A stretch of DNA of 64,000 nt. It comes from Sphingobacteriales bacterium (lineage in GTDB: Bacteria; Bacteroidota; Bacteroidia; Chitinophagales; CAIOSU01). The position numbers and the translations under genes were made by a program. The notes beneath the pieces are model-generated. The model was not told where the DNA came from. It saw only the letters and a program-made list of their open reading frames with translations, and did no database searches. The DNA is taken from contig JAIXUD010000020.1 in assembly GCA_027483645.1 (NCBI GenBank), forward strand, positions 1 through 64,000. Reading direction: 5' to 3'. This document shows, piece by piece, positions 33,298 through 43,600 of this stretch (positions are counted from its first letter, which is position 1; each line of letters begins with the position of its first letter).

Positions 33298-36200
33298 GTG
33301 CGCCACAACCTGCTACATGCTTTAACTATTTGCTGCTTAGTACTCATGGTGCTAAATAACAATAAGCTTTATGCGCAACCAAAGGAGCAGCGGTTTAAGC
33401 GCATCACCATCGATAATGGGCTGTCGCAAAGTACCGTAGTGGCCATCAGTCAAGATAGTATGGGCTTTTTATGGTTTGGCACCAAAGATGGGCTGAACCT
33501 TTACGATGGCCACAATTTCTCATACTACAAGCACGATAGAAACGATAGCAACTCCATTGGCGGTAGCAACATACGCTCGCTTATAACGGATAAAGAGGGC
33601 AACTTGTGGGCGGGCACGCGCAACGGTACACTGAATAGATACAGCCGCGAAAAGCAGAAATTTGTAAAATATGCGCTTACTTCTGTACCCGGCGAGGGCC
33701 GCACAGTAAGCAGTATTGATGCGCTAATACAAGATGAGGAAGGCACTATATGGATAGGTACCGTAGCCGATGGGGTATACAAGCTAGACCCTAAGACCGG
33801 CAACTTTCACCATTATTTCCATGAGCCGAAAAACGGGAATAGCTTACCATCCAACGAAACAACCAGCTTAATGTACAACCCTGCCAATGGCGGGGAAATA
33901 TGGGTAGGCACCTTAAAAGATGGTATTGGGGTGCTCAATATTGCTACCGGAAAAGTGGCTAGATTGAACAGCACCTCAACCCCTAAGTTGCCCGACCAGA
34001 GGGTTTATAAGCTGTATTTGGATAAAAGGGGACAAATTTGGATAGGCCATTACCAAGGTGGCTGTGTGTACACCCCGGGTAACGATACCATGGCCAACGT
34101 AGCCATCAACCCAATGAGTAACCAAGTACCTACTTTCAATGCCTTTGCCCAAACCGACGAGCGATACTTATGGATAGCCATTTATAGGCAGGGCTTGGTT
34201 AAGCTAGATTTGGATACCAGGGAATTCGAGCACTTCCACAATGACCCGTTCAACCTCAACTCGCTAAGCCACGACGATGTAAGGGCGCTACTAATAGACA
34301 AAACAGGCAACCTATGGCTGGGCACCAACGGCGGGGGGCTTAATAAGCTTTTGGCCATTAACAACTTTAACGTATACCGCCACATACCGGGCAACCCCAA
34401 CAGCCTTAGCAGTAATAGCGTGCGCTCTATATTAGAAGACCATAACGGCAACCTATACATCGGTTCGTATACGGGATTGATGTATGTTGATAGAGCAAAC
34501 AAAACCACCAAACACACCTATGCTAGTAATGAAAAGACCGACTTGGCCAACCTAGCTGTATACTGCCTACTGGAAGATGAGGACAAAAACATCTGGGTAG
34601 GGCTTGAAGGGGGAGGATTGCAAATGCTAAACCCCAAAACGGGCCTCTATAAACATTATACTGATGTTGAGGGAGATTCTACCACATTGATAAGCAACCA
34701 AATACTATCATTACTTATTGATTCGGAGGAGCGGCTTTGGGTTGGTTCGCACTCGGGCTTATCGCTGTTAGATAGGGAAACCGATAAATTCACGCATTAC
34801 CTTAAATCGGAGCAGCTCATTTCTGGGCCCTATTTGAGGAGCATTGTAGAAGAAAAACCGGGCTTTCTATGGCTAGCAACCGACCAAGGGTTGGCCCACT
34901 TTAATATAGCAACCAGAAAGCCGACCTACTTTCCTGATTTGGGTGGGGTAGCGGTAAAGTCGCAACCTATTGGCATCAATAATATTTACAAAGAAAATGA
35001 CACCACCTATTGGCTTGCCACCCAGGGCAGTGGGCTATACAGGTTGAGCTACAACAGCGCTGCCAGCGGTACCGACAAGTATCAATTTGAGTGTATGTGC
35101 CCCACCCGCCAGTTGTCGCAGCTTATTATATATGGCATACTGAGCGATAACAACCACTACCTCTGGTTCAGTACCGATGAAGGGCTGTATAGATACAATA
35201 AGCGCTCGTCCGAATTCAAAAAATTTACTCGGAGCGATGGATTGCAGAGCAATGAGTTTAATAGCAATGCCTTCTACAAATCTACCCTTGATGGGCGCAT
35301 GTACTTTGGCGGCATTGATGGCCTTACCGACTTTTACCCAGAGATGCTCACCTATAATGAGGTGCCGCCACCAGTGGTACTTACGGGCTTTAAGATTTTC
35401 AACAAGCCCTATGCCCTACCCTACCATATAGCCATTATGAAGGAAGTAGTGCTAGACCATACTCAAAACTACCTTACCTTCGAGTTTGCCGCGCTGGATT
35501 TTACCGCACCCGAAAGAAATGAATACGCCTATCAATTAGTTGGCTTTGATGAAGATTGGGTATACCCCGGTGCCATTAGGAAAGTTACCTACAGCAACCT
35601 TTCTCCAGGGGAGTACACCTTTAAGGTAAAAGCATCTAACAACGATGGCTATTGGAACGAAGAAGGCGTATCGGTAAGTGTTATTATCACCCCAGCCATT
35701 TGGAGTACTTGGTGGTTTAGGTTATTAATCATTGCCGTTATTGCCTTAATATTACTAATCATTTTCAGGGCGCGCATTGCGGGCTATAGGGAGCGCCAGA
35801 AGTTACTAGAAGAGCAATTGAAAACGCAATCGCAAAAACTACAGCTAGAAAAGCTAAAAACCGAGTATGCCGTAACGCAGGCCTTGATTGATGGCCAAAA
35901 CCAAGAGCAAAAGCGTATATCAGAAGATTTGCACGATGGCCTAGGGCAGACCCTTACCGCTGCCAGCCTTAACCTTATGGCGCTTGATGCGGCCTTTAAG
36001 GGTAACAAGGAAGATAAAACGGAAGAGTACCTAGCCAACTTACAATTGCTAATGAATAGCGCCATACAAGAGGTGCGCAACATATCACATAACCTAATGC
36101 CTTACTTGCTGGCAGAGGAAGGCTTGCAGGCTGCGCTAGATGAGATGGGCCACCGGGCCATGAAATCGAGCAACTTGAAAATCAATTTACAGATTACCGG

Positions 36201-36513
36201 GCTGGATGAACGCATTGGAGAATCGAACGAGATAAACCTATATCGCATTGCGCAAGAAGTAATAAGCAATACCCAAAAGCACTCAGGGGCTAATAATCTA
36301 TTGATAAGATATACGGTTGGGCCAGATGCCATTACCTGGCTATCAGAAGATGACGGTATAGGATTCGACCCCAAATATCTTCAAAGCAGCCGCAATACCG
36401 GCCTGGGCCTTAAAAACATTCAGGTGAGGGTACAGCTAATGAAAGGTAAAATAAACATAGCCACCAAACCCGGCAAAGGCGTAAGAATAGAGATTGAAGT
36501 ACCTAGAAACTAG
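33298..36513 (+). CDS. Sensor histidine kinase with Reg_prop propeller and Y_Y_Y domain
   Basis: A 1071-residue membrane kinase. Signal peptide (1-26); two-propeller Reg_prop sensor region (about 40-690) with repeated L-W-x-G-T/S-x-x-G-L words; Y_Y_Y Ig-like domain (about 715-795); one transmembrane helix (about 803-823); a coiled coil; a HisKA_3 dimerisation domain with phospho-acceptor His879 in D-L-H-D-G-L-G-Q; and a HATPase_c domain with N-T-Q-K-H-S-G-A and D-D-G-I-G-F. It has no receiver or AraC domain, unlike hybrid systems of this phylum. GTG start at 33298. The convergent LytTR regulator is the likely partner. The signal is unknown; glycan-responsive relatives exist. Confidence 0.9.
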   Translation: MRHNLLHALTICCLVLMVLNNNKLYAQPKEQRFKRITIDNGLSQSTVVAISQDSMGFLWFGTKDGLNLYDGHNFSYYKHDRNDSNSIGGSNIRSLITDKEGNLWAGTRNGTLNRYSREKQKFVKYALTSVPGEGRTVSSIDALIQDEEGTIWIGTVADGVYKLDPKTGNFHHYFHEPKNGNSLPSNETTSLMYNPANGGEIWVGTLKDGIGVLNIATGKVARLNSTSTPKLPDQRVYKLYLDKRGQIWIGHYQGGCVYTPGNDTMANVAINPMSNQVPTFNAFAQTDERYLWIAIYRQGLVKLDLDTREFEHFHNDPFNLNSLSHDDVRALLIDKTGNLWLGTNGGGLNKLLAINNFNVYRHIPGNPNSLSSNSVRSILEDHNGNLYIGSYTGLMYVDRANKTTKHTYASNEKTDLANLAVYCLLEDEDKNIWVGLEGGGLQMLNPKTGLYKHYTDVEGDSTTLISNQILSLLIDSEERLWVGSHSGLSLLDRETDKFTHYLKSEQLISGPYLRSIVEEKPGFLWLATDQGLAHFNIATRKPTYFPDLGGVAVKSQPIGINNIYKENDTTYWLATQGSGLYRLSYNSAASGTDKYQFECMCPTRQLSQLIIYGILSDNNHYLWFSTDEGLYRYNKRSSEFKKFTRSDGLQSNEFNSNAFYKSTLDGRMYFGGIDGLTDFYPEMLTYNEVPPPVVLTGFKIFNKPYALPYHIAIMKEVVLDHTQNYLTFEFAALDFTAPERNEYAYQLVGFDEDWVYPGAIRKVTYSNLSPGEYTFKVKASNNDGYWNEEGVSVSVIITPAIWSTWWFRLLIIAVIALILLIIFRARIAGYRERQKLLEEQLKTQSQKLQLEKLKTEYAVTQALIDGQNQEQKRISEDLHDGLGQTLTAASLNLMALDAAFKGNKEDKTEEYLANLQLLMNSAIQEVRNISHNLMPYLLAEEGLQAALDEMGHRAMKSSNLKINLQITGLDERIGESNEINLYRIAQEVISNTQKHSGANNLLIRYTVGPDAITWLSEDDGIGFDPKYLQSSRNTGLGLKNIQVRVQLMKGKINIATKPGKGVRIEIEVPRN

Positions 36514-36524
36514 GCGGAGGGTGC

Positions 36525-37211
36525 TTACACTATATTCAACCGATCCATCAAAGCTTTCCTGTGCGATTTACCAATAGGTACTAGCTTTTTACCTACTACG
36601 AGCAGGTTACCATCTAGGTTGTTTATCTTATCCACCCTTACAATAAAGGAACGGTGCACGCGCATAAACTCGGTAGGCGGTAGCTTGCTTTCCATACTTT
36701 TCATGGTGGTAAGCACTGTATGTTTCTTGTCGGTAAGGTGTATGGTCACATAGTCGCCTAGGGCTTCAATCCAAACAATATCGGCCAGGGGTACATTTAC
36801 CAGCACACTATCTTCCTTAATGTAAAGGTGCTTAGGAGCAGTAGCGCCTTTTTGGCGTACCTCGTATAAGTCGCGGGCTTTGTTTACCGCCTGTAAGAAT
36901 CGGGAGTATCCGGTAGGTTTCAATAGATAGTCGGCAACTTGGTACTCAAATGCCTCGATGGCATAGTCGCTTTTGGAAGTAATGAGGATAATTTGGGGCT
37001 TGCGCTCCATGCTTTTGATAAGCTCAAGGCCAGTCATACCAGGCATCTCAACATCTAGAAAGATGAGGTCAACAGGTTCTCGGCTTAGGGTATTGGATGC
37101 TTTAATGGCACTAGTAAAAGTACCCGCCAAATCGAGAAAGTCGGTTTGGCTAATGTATTCGGCAATTAACCTAATCGAAAGCTCATCATCATCAACTATT
37201 GCACATCTCAT
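36525..37211 (-). CDS. LytTR-family response regulator
   Basis: 228 residues: a receiver domain with D-D-D at residues 7-9, phospho-acceptor Asp53 in L-I-F-L-D-V-E-M-P-G, and Lys in L-L-K-P-T. A LytTR DNA-binding domain (about 125-228) follows, with M-R-V-H-R-S-F-I-V-R-V-D-K-I and an ending typical of the family. LytTR proteins bind direct repeats upstream of targets. It converges with the Reg_prop kinase (11 bp between) and lies 73 bp downstream of the Hpt gene on the same strand. A promoter box lies 28 bp upstream. Confidence 0.93.
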   Translation of the reverse strand: MRCAIVDDDELSIRLIAEYISQTDFLDLAGTFTSAIKASNTLSREPVDLIFLDVEMPGMTGLELIKSMERKPQIILITSKSDYAIEAFEYQVADYLLKPTGYSRFLQAVNKARDLYEVRQKGATAPKHLYIKEDSVLVNVPLADIVWIEALGDYVTIHLTDKKHTVLTTMKSMESKLPPTEFMRVHRSFIVRVDKINNLDGNLLVVGKKLVPIGKSHRKALMDRLNIV

Positions 37212-37238
37212 CTATTGCACTATTAAAAAGGGCTCACA

Positions 37239-37269
37239 CAAATATATTACAACTCCCTTTTATAAAAAA
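37239..37269 (-). promoter_or_regulatory. Promoter of the LytTR response regulator
   Basis: The minus strand reads TTTT (plus 37269-37266), 19 bp, then TATATTTG (plus 37246-37239). This is a full TAnnTTTG match with a near -33 box, 28 bp before the ATG. Confidence 0.6.
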
Positions 37270-37284
37270 CCTTTTCGGCAATTT

Positions 37285-37644
37285 TTATACATTTTCTGTC
37301 AATTGCAGCTCATTTTCCACCTCTAGCACGGCAACGTGGCAATTGTGGTAAACAAATTCCATAATATTATTGAAATGCGCTGGATTCATTTGAACCAAAT
37401 CGCCATGCTCAACCTCATCCAACACTGCATACACGCTATCAAGCCCAACCGATTGTACGTTCGATTTAAGCTTATGGGCTATCTTGCCCAATTGCTCCAA
37501 ATCACCCACTAATATGGCATCTTGCATTTGCGAAACCATTACAGGGGTTGTTCGGGCAAATATGGCCAGCAACTCCCTATATAGCCCTCTATCGCCAAAG
37601 GAGTTCTGTTCGAAAAATGAGAAATTGGTAATACGGTGTCTCAT
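37285..37644 (-). CDS. Stand-alone histidine phosphotransfer (Hpt) protein
   Basis: 119 residues, all helical. His57 in I-A-H-K-L-K-S-N is the expected phospho-acceptor of the Hpt four-helix bundle, which shuttles phosphate between receiver domains in multistep relays. No hybrid kinase is visible here to feed it. It is upstream of the LytTR regulator on the same strand, so it could relay to that receiver. Confidence 0.85.
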   Translation of the reverse strand: MRHRITNFSFFEQNSFGDRGLYRELLAIFARTTPVMVSQMQDAILVGDLEQLGKIAHKLKSNVQSVGLDSVYAVLDEVEHGDLVQMNPAHFNNIMEFVYHNCHVAVLEVENELQLTENV

Positions 37645-37752
37645 GGTAATACCTTATTACTGATGGTAAAGGTATTAAAAAATAAACTTCTAAATGCTAT
37701 TGGTAAGTAAACCATCGGATAAGCAGGGTGTTTATCCATATTAACACTCAAG

Positions 37753-37792
37753 CTAGTGCCCAAATGAGGATAATTATTTATTTTGGCACTAG
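37753..37792. promoter_or_regulatory. Inverted repeat upstream of the membrane-protein gene at 37810
   Basis: CTAGTGCCCAAA (37753-37764) and TTTTGGCACTAG (37781-37792) are inverted with one mismatch. They flank an AT-rich 16-bp centre and end 17 bp before the start codon. A candidate operator; the regulator is unknown. Confidence 0.4.
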
Positions 37793-37809
37793 TTAAAAAG
37801 TTGACGTGA

Positions 37810-38733
37810 ATGGATAGGGATTACTACGAAGATATTGTAGATCAGGTAGAAGAGTTGCCAGGCAACAACCTATACAGCAATGTTTACCGGTTTGTTACCT
37901 CTATAATGATATACTTTGCATCCTACAATGTAATGTATATACTTGGGGGCATGTTTATGGCCTTTATGGCATCGTGGGTGGGTTTTGAGCCCGAGTATAA
38001 GTTTATGGGTGTTTATGGTTTGCCTAGCAAATCGCAAGATTGGCACCGTTGGCTAGTACTGGCAGTATACTGCGCTATACCATTATTTGGCTTAGTATTC
38101 GGGCTGTTTATCTACTGGTTCAACTTCTTGCTTTGGCAATACAACACCATTATCAAAGTTTTCTTTTTGTGGATGGCAGTGCACGGGTTTACCTTCTTTG
38201 GCAGCTATGCAGTGGCATCGGTAGTTGGCACAGGCGACTATGATTCGCCATTCTACTATGGTATTGCATCAGCAGCTAGCTGGTTTCATTTGGACAAACC
38301 TTTCTTAATGCCCGTTACCTTAGCTGGTATATTATTCATGATTGGCTGCGGCTTGTTCTTCATCCGTGGGTTTATTAACCTAGCCTATGCACGCAAAGTA
38401 GCCATAAACTACAATACCCGTCGCAAATTTCTATGGCAAGTACTTATTGGCCCCTGGATAGTAGGTACCGTGCTCTGCATCATGACTATATTGCTTCTAC
38501 GGCCCGATACTTATGATTTTAATAGAATTAAAGTACTCATGCCACATTTGGTACACCATGCCTGCATCCTGTTTTTAATAGTGGGCACCATTTTCAGGCT
38601 CGATTATATCGTGGGCGGCATTGAAGTGCACTCATTTGATGTTTTCAAAGGGCGCATATGGGCTGGGGCACTAGGCCTGCTATTTATTTCGGGGATGATA
38701 TATGTGCTGCAGCATTACTCGCTTCACTTTTAG
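37810..38733 (+). CDS. Polytopic membrane protein of unknown function
   Basis: 307 residues with seven or so hydrophobic segments and many aromatic residues (Trp, Tyr, Phe). An acidic N-terminus (M-D-R-D-Y-Y-E-D-I-V-D) precedes the first helix. The L-M-P-H-L-V-H-H-A-C segment near residues 243-252 has three His, but I recognise no family. Its last 50 bp overlap the end of the convergent exosortase gene, which suggests the two end positions are fixed by selection or are recent extensions. Confidence 0.75.
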   Translation: MDRDYYEDIVDQVEELPGNNLYSNVYRFVTSIMIYFASYNVMYILGGMFMAFMASWVGFEPEYKFMGVYGLPSKSQDWHRWLVLAVYCAIPLFGLVFGLFIYWFNFLLWQYNTIIKVFFLWMAVHGFTFFGSYAVASVVGTGDYDSPFYYGIASAASWFHLDKPFLMPVTLAGILFMIGCGLFFIRGFINLAYARKVAINYNTRRKFLWQVLIGPWIVGTVLCIMTILLLRPDTYDFNRIKVLMPHLVHHACILFLIVGTIFRLDYIVGGIEVHSFDVFKGRIWAGALGLLFISGMIYVLQHYSLHF

Positions 38734-39310
38734 CGGCAGCCAGCTTAATGTACCACAAGTATACTAACAGCATAAACAGGAAAACAATAATGCGGAAAGT
38801 AAAGTGGTGGTTAAAGTCGGTATACTCCGGTAGATAAACCGTCATCAAATTAAGTAGTGCTACGCGCAGCATGTTTACCAGGTGTATCATTACCAAGCCC
38901 CCGCTTATTACCCAAAGCTTTAGCTTAAGCGGTGCGGGGTAAGTAGCTACTAGTGTAACAAACAGCACCATCAACTCTACAGCCAGGCAATAGTTACCTA
39001 TCTCCACGCCCGATGACCCTTGTATTTTCACCATGTTGCTGTTCATTATCTCGGGCTGATAGCCAAATAGGCTTAACAACCAGGCACTGCCCTGTGCCAA
39101 CGATACTTTGAGCAGATAGTTGAACCACTCAAAGCCTGCTGAGAGCCAAGGGATGAACCGTTCATTAATGGGTTGAGCCTCTGGCCCTACTAACAACGAG
39201 AAACAGCGCCACAGAAAGTAGACCAGTAGCAGTTTAAATATAAACACGAGTACCTCCCTAATGGGAGCCGACTTATTGAACGATTGTAAAGTAGGGCTAA
39301 GGCTACTCAT
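38684..39310 (-). CDS. Exosortase/archaeosortase family protein
   Basis: About 208 residues with six hydrophobic segments. The three catalytic marks of the family are in order: Cys in G-N-Y-C-L-A-V-E (about residue 107), Arg in N-M-L-R-V-A-L-L-N, and His in F-N-H-H-F-T-F-R. Exosortases are membrane transpeptidase-like enzymes that cut short C-terminal signals (PEP-CTERM and relatives) and attach proteins to the envelope. The start is the ATG at 39310, whose ATGA overlaps the stop of the upstream gene; the frame runs to 39328. No protein with a PEP-CTERM-like tail is visible in the window. I cannot name the subtype. Confidence 0.87.
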   Translation of the reverse strand: MSSLSPTLQSFNKSAPIREVLVFIFKLLLVYFLWRCFSLLVGPEAQPINERFIPWLSAGFEWFNYLLKVSLAQGSAWLLSLFGYQPEIMNSNMVKIQGSSGVEIGNYCLAVELMVLFVTLVATYPAPLKLKLWVISGGLVMIHLVNMLRVALLNLMTVYLPEYTDFNHHFTFRIIVFLFMLLVYLWYIKLAAAKSEASNAAAHISSPK

Positions 39311-40350
39311 GGTTTGATGGGTTTCCACCGGCCGTATACGTGGCTGCCGATACCCGCAATGCTACGGTAATTGAGCGGAAACTCCAAAAATACGTGCAAC
39401 ATGCTCAGCATAAATATGGATAGCAGGCCAGTTTTAAAATCTATTAAATACAAAGCTACAAACCCTACCCACATAGCCACAATGGCAAACGCCCAAGTAC
39501 GAGGCATTTGGTGCCAATTGATAATGTTGGTTTTGGAGAACCAGTTAAGGTAATGGTAAGTATAACTGAAAGCGATAAACTGCTGTATGCGTATGCCCCA
39601 TGGAGAGTAAAGAGTTTCTTCCACGCTATTAAACTTATTACCGCTTAGGTCGGCCAGTATATCGTTTACAGCTAAAAACAATCCCTCTTGTAGGTTTTGT
39701 AGTACCTGGGGGTTGATATCATATGCCTCAATACCCCAGTCGGTAACAAAAAACGAGACGCTGCAAAGCAGAAACACTCCAACGGAGAGGTAGCCTGAAA
39801 AGCTATTAGCTTTTAAAGCGCCAAAAACGATAAATGCCAATAAGAAGATGCAGGTATGCACAATGGTAGGTATTAATATACCTAGCGCAATAAGCAGCTC
39901 TCGGTAGGGGTTTAGCACCAGCAGCACTGCAGTAAGCAAGCAAATGAGCAGTACCCGCCACCACTTATCTTTTACTGCCACCAGCACCATGGCAATGATA
40001 AATGCCAGTAACACAAAGTTGAGCACCCAATTGAGAAACAACGACTCCCACCAGGCATAGTTGGGGCTAGTGGTGGATACCACATGGGGCAGTATGAAGT
40101 TGGCCAAATAAAAAACAATAACCCCCACCCCGCAACCGGCCAGCAGCCACCACGCACGGCTAGCATCAACAAAATACTTGCGCTGGTGCAGCCATGCCAT
40201 TTCGGTAAGGTAGTGCAGCGGGCCCAGCACCACATACGAAAACATGAAGAGCTCAAATGGGAGCACAAATGCCAATACCGCCGAAAGCACCATCAACCCA
40301 ATGTTGAGGTAGTTAACTTGATTGAGGTTCAAGGTAAATGGTGACGGCAT
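39307..40350 (-). CDS. Polytopic membrane protein coupled to the exosortase
   Basis: 347 residues from the ATG at 40350, with about nine hydrophobic segments. Conserved-looking polar motifs sit at membrane edges: G-P-L-H-Y-L-T-E-M-A-W-L-H (about residues 41-53), Y-T-Y-H-Y-L-N-W-F-S-K-T and M-L-H-V-F-L-E-F-P. Such His/Glu placement recalls membrane di-iron or carotenoid-cleaving (Brp/Blh-like) proteins, but that is only a resemblance. The 4-bp overlap with the exosortase gene implies translational coupling and a shared process. The frame extends to 40404 without better support. Confidence 0.75.
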   Translation of the reverse strand: MPSPFTLNLNQVNYLNIGLMVLSAVLAFVLPFELFMFSYVVLGPLHYLTEMAWLHQRKYFVDASRAWWLLAGCGVGVIVFYLANFILPHVVSTTSPNYAWWESLFLNWVLNFVLLAFIIAMVLVAVKDKWWRVLLICLLTAVLLVLNPYRELLIALGILIPTIVHTCIFLLAFIVFGALKANSFSGYLSVGVFLLCSVSFFVTDWGIEAYDINPQVLQNLQEGLFLAVNDILADLSGNKFNSVEETLYSPWGIRIQQFIAFSYTYHYLNWFSKTNIINWHQMPRTWAFAIVAMWVGFVALYLIDFKTGLLSIFMLSMLHVFLEFPLNYRSIAGIGSHVYGRWKPIKP

Positions 40351-40593
40351 GTATACAAAGATAACGTGTTTTTCGGGTCGATGGTTTACGCTTGTATAGC
40401 GCACCTATTGCCATTTGGCCATCTAGTTGCTTTGTAACGATGTTGCACACTTTTATGTTAGTTGTAGTTAACTCTTGTAATACCCATCTAACAGCAACGA
40501 ACGCAACGAAGATGGAAGTCGCATTCGCGGTCTACCGGTATTGTACACCAAGTACTTTACAGGAAACGATTGATCTGACGGCTGTACATCCAA
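40351..40593. other. Gene-free spacer before the exosortase pair
   Basis: I see no gene or clear repeat. A TATCTTTG octamer on the minus strand (40363-40356) matches the -7 consensus but lies only 6 bp from the ATG at 40350, which would mean a leaderless transcript or a longer protein; I leave it open. Confidence 0.4.
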
Positions 40594-40635
40594 TAAAAAA
40601 GTACAGCGCCCTATCGCTATAAAACGATAGGGCGC
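40594..40635 (-). terminator. Rho-independent terminator of the large adhesin gene
   Basis: GCGCCCTATCG (40606-40616) and CGATAGGGCGC (40625-40635) form a perfect 11-bp stem with an 8-nt loop. The minus strand continues into TTTTTT (plus 40595-40600). It is 26 bp past the stop. Confidence 0.9.
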
Positions 40636-40660
40636 CGCCGCTGTTAGTATTCGTAAGCTT

Positions 40661-43600
40661 TTATTTTACTTGCATTATGTTTATGGTTTTGGTTATTACC
40701 TCGCCATTGGCATTGGTGGCAACTATGCGGCAAATGTATGCGCCCGCACCTTGGCCATTCCACTGTATGGTTTGCTTACCATTCAGCTCTTCGCCATCTA
40801 CCAATGTATCAACTTTGCGGCCCAACAGGTCATATACCTCAAGGGTAACCTTCATGCTTACAGGCAATTCAAAAGTGATGTTGGTAGTTGCATCAAACGG
40901 GTTAGGATAGTTGCCAAAAGCATTCAGCTCCATCGCTACTTCCTGCATACCTACAGTACCTTCAGCCTCGCGGTTTGCTATAGCTGTTGGCCTTAGGCGG
41001 ATAAGGGTAGCAGATGTTAAACTTGCAACTGCAGTACCCACTTGGCGATTCGCTATCACGTTCAGCGTGTAAACTGCATCAGCAGAGAACGACACACCAT
41101 CGAAAGCACTAAAGGTAAAGTCATCCACACCTACATATCCAAGCATTGGGCTGTAAGTCATGCTGCTCAATTCGGCTACCAAAATGGTTTGGCCTACTAC
41201 CAGTGGCACATTGTTGTGCAACAAATCTCCACTGGTTGGCAAAGAAGCAATCTTGATGTACTGCAACGTGCGGCCTTCTTCTTGGCTATAACCGTTGTAG
41301 AACTCACGAGTAGCAAATGGTGCAGGGGTGTTGCGGAAGATAACTTTAGTAAAATTGGTCATTACCGGTGCATCAATCTTATCATTGATGGTGATGGTAA
41401 ATACCTCCTCGTATTGTAAGCCACCCAAATCGGTGCTGCTTACGCGGATGCTGTAACTGTTCTTCGCTTCAAAGTTGTAAGAAGCGTTGGCTATCAACAT
41501 GTTGCCACTAATATAGAACGCTGCATTGTCGCTGTCGCCAGCACCGGTTGCAAAATCGTACACATGGCTATCGGCATTATCTTGATCAACAGTGCTCAGG
41601 GTACCGATGATGGCGCCGGCTGGCATGTTTTCGTCAATTGATACTGCAGATAGGGTAATGGCCGATGGGGTTTCGTTTACATCATTGATGCTTACTACCA
41701 AGTACTTCTCAACAAAAGCTCCAGCGTTATCAGTAGCACGCAAGCGCACTTCATAGCTGCTCTTCTGCTCAAAGTTTGGCGCTACGCCAAGTTGTAGTTT
41801 ATTGGCAGCTATCGTGAATTGACCATTGTCAACCCCACCAAAACCAGGAGCCAAGGTGAACGTGTGCGAATCAAGCAAATCAGCATCAATGGCATTGATA
41901 AAGCCTACAGCAGTTCCGATAGGAGTATTTTCGTCCACACCAATTACGGTAACAGTAACATCGGTAGGGCTATCGTTCTTATCGTTGATGGAGATAGCAA
42001 ATACCTCTTCAGTGTAGCCGCCGATATTGTCCACCGAGCGTACACGAACGGTGTAGCTGCTCTTCGCTTCAAAATTGAAAGATGTAGTGCTAACCAAGCC
42101 GCTGCCAGATATGGCAAACGAACCGTTGTCGTCGCTACCTGCGCCAGCTACCAAGCTATATACATGGCCGCCGGTTTGATCAGGGTCATTAGTGCTGATG
42201 GTACCTACCAAAGTACCCGCTGGCAGATTCTCATCAATGCTAGTAGCAGTCATGGTGATACCTACTGGGGCATCGGTAGCATCCAATACTGTGATAACAA
42301 AAACCTCTTCGGTATGGGCACCTACTTTGTCGGTAGCACGCACACGAACCGTGTAAGAAGACTTCGTTTCAAAATCGAATACCATAGCAGCATTCAAGTC
42401 ATTATTTAGTATGCTGAAGCTTGCGTTGTCGTCATCGCCAGCACCGCTTACCAGTGCATAGGTGTGTGTATCGCCAGCATCCACATCAGCAGTTGCAAAG
42501 TAGCCCACCAAGCGACCAATCAAATTATTCTCTGCAATTACCGCATTGCTTAGGGTAATGCCAGTAGGCGCTTGGTTGATGTCGCTAAGATTAATAATGA
42601 AAACCTCTTCGACAATTGCACCAGCAGCATCAGTAGAACTTACGCGGATGGTGTATTGCACTTGGGTGTTGAAGTCTAGCACCGCGTTAGTAGTCAATAC
42701 ATTGTTTACCAAAGCAAACAAGGCATTATCAGCATCGCCAGCACCGCTTACCAAAGCTAGGGTATGGCTGTCGCCGTTATCCTCATCGGCAGTATTAATA
42801 ATACCTACAAAGGTGCCAGCAGGCTGCTGTTCGTTAACGGTATTGTTGCTAAGCGTTAAAGTATTGGGCGCATCGTTCTTATCGTTCACACCCAGCACCA
42901 ACACTCGTTCAAACGTTTCGCCAGCTTGGTCAACGGTTTGCAAACGAACGCTCAATTGCGTTGTCGCTTCATAGTTAATGTTGTTGGCAACTACCAGTTG
43001 GTCGCCAGCTATATTAAAGTATACGTTGCCAGTAGAACCAATACCAGATATTAGCTGGTAGTAGTGGCTGTCGCCAGCATCTACATCAGTAGTGTTAAGG
43101 GTGGTAACCGCAATACCTGGTGCTGAGTTTTCATCAACACTAGCGTTGCTTGAACCCACCGCCAAAGGTGCGTCATTAACCGAACGAATGGTGATGGAGG
43201 CAGTACCATTGGCAGCAGCAAAATCGTTGCCATCGGTGGCGTTCCATACAAAGCTATCCGCTCCATGATAGTCAGTACTTGGTATATAGGTAAGGCTGCT
43301 TAGGTTTGCGTCGCTTACTAAATCGCCATTTGCAATTACTTGACCATTAACTGATAGTACACCATTCGAAGGAACTTGTACAATTTGGAAATTCACCAAG
43401 TCATCATTTTCAACATCGGTATAGGTGGTAGGGGTTGAGAAGTCAACAATCATGATTGATTGGTCTTCGTTGGTTGCCATTATCAAATTTTCCAATACCG
43501 GTGCGTCGTTTACGGCAGTTATATTTACAGTAATGTCTGCCGCATTAGCAGCCCATACTTGGCCGTCATTAGCTTCAATGCTAAATCCGTCGGTGCCATT

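Noticed and set aside
40356-40363. TATCTTTG on the minus strand as promoter for the exosortase pair
   Set aside because: Only 6 bp from the chosen ATG and no -33 box; kept as an open point only.
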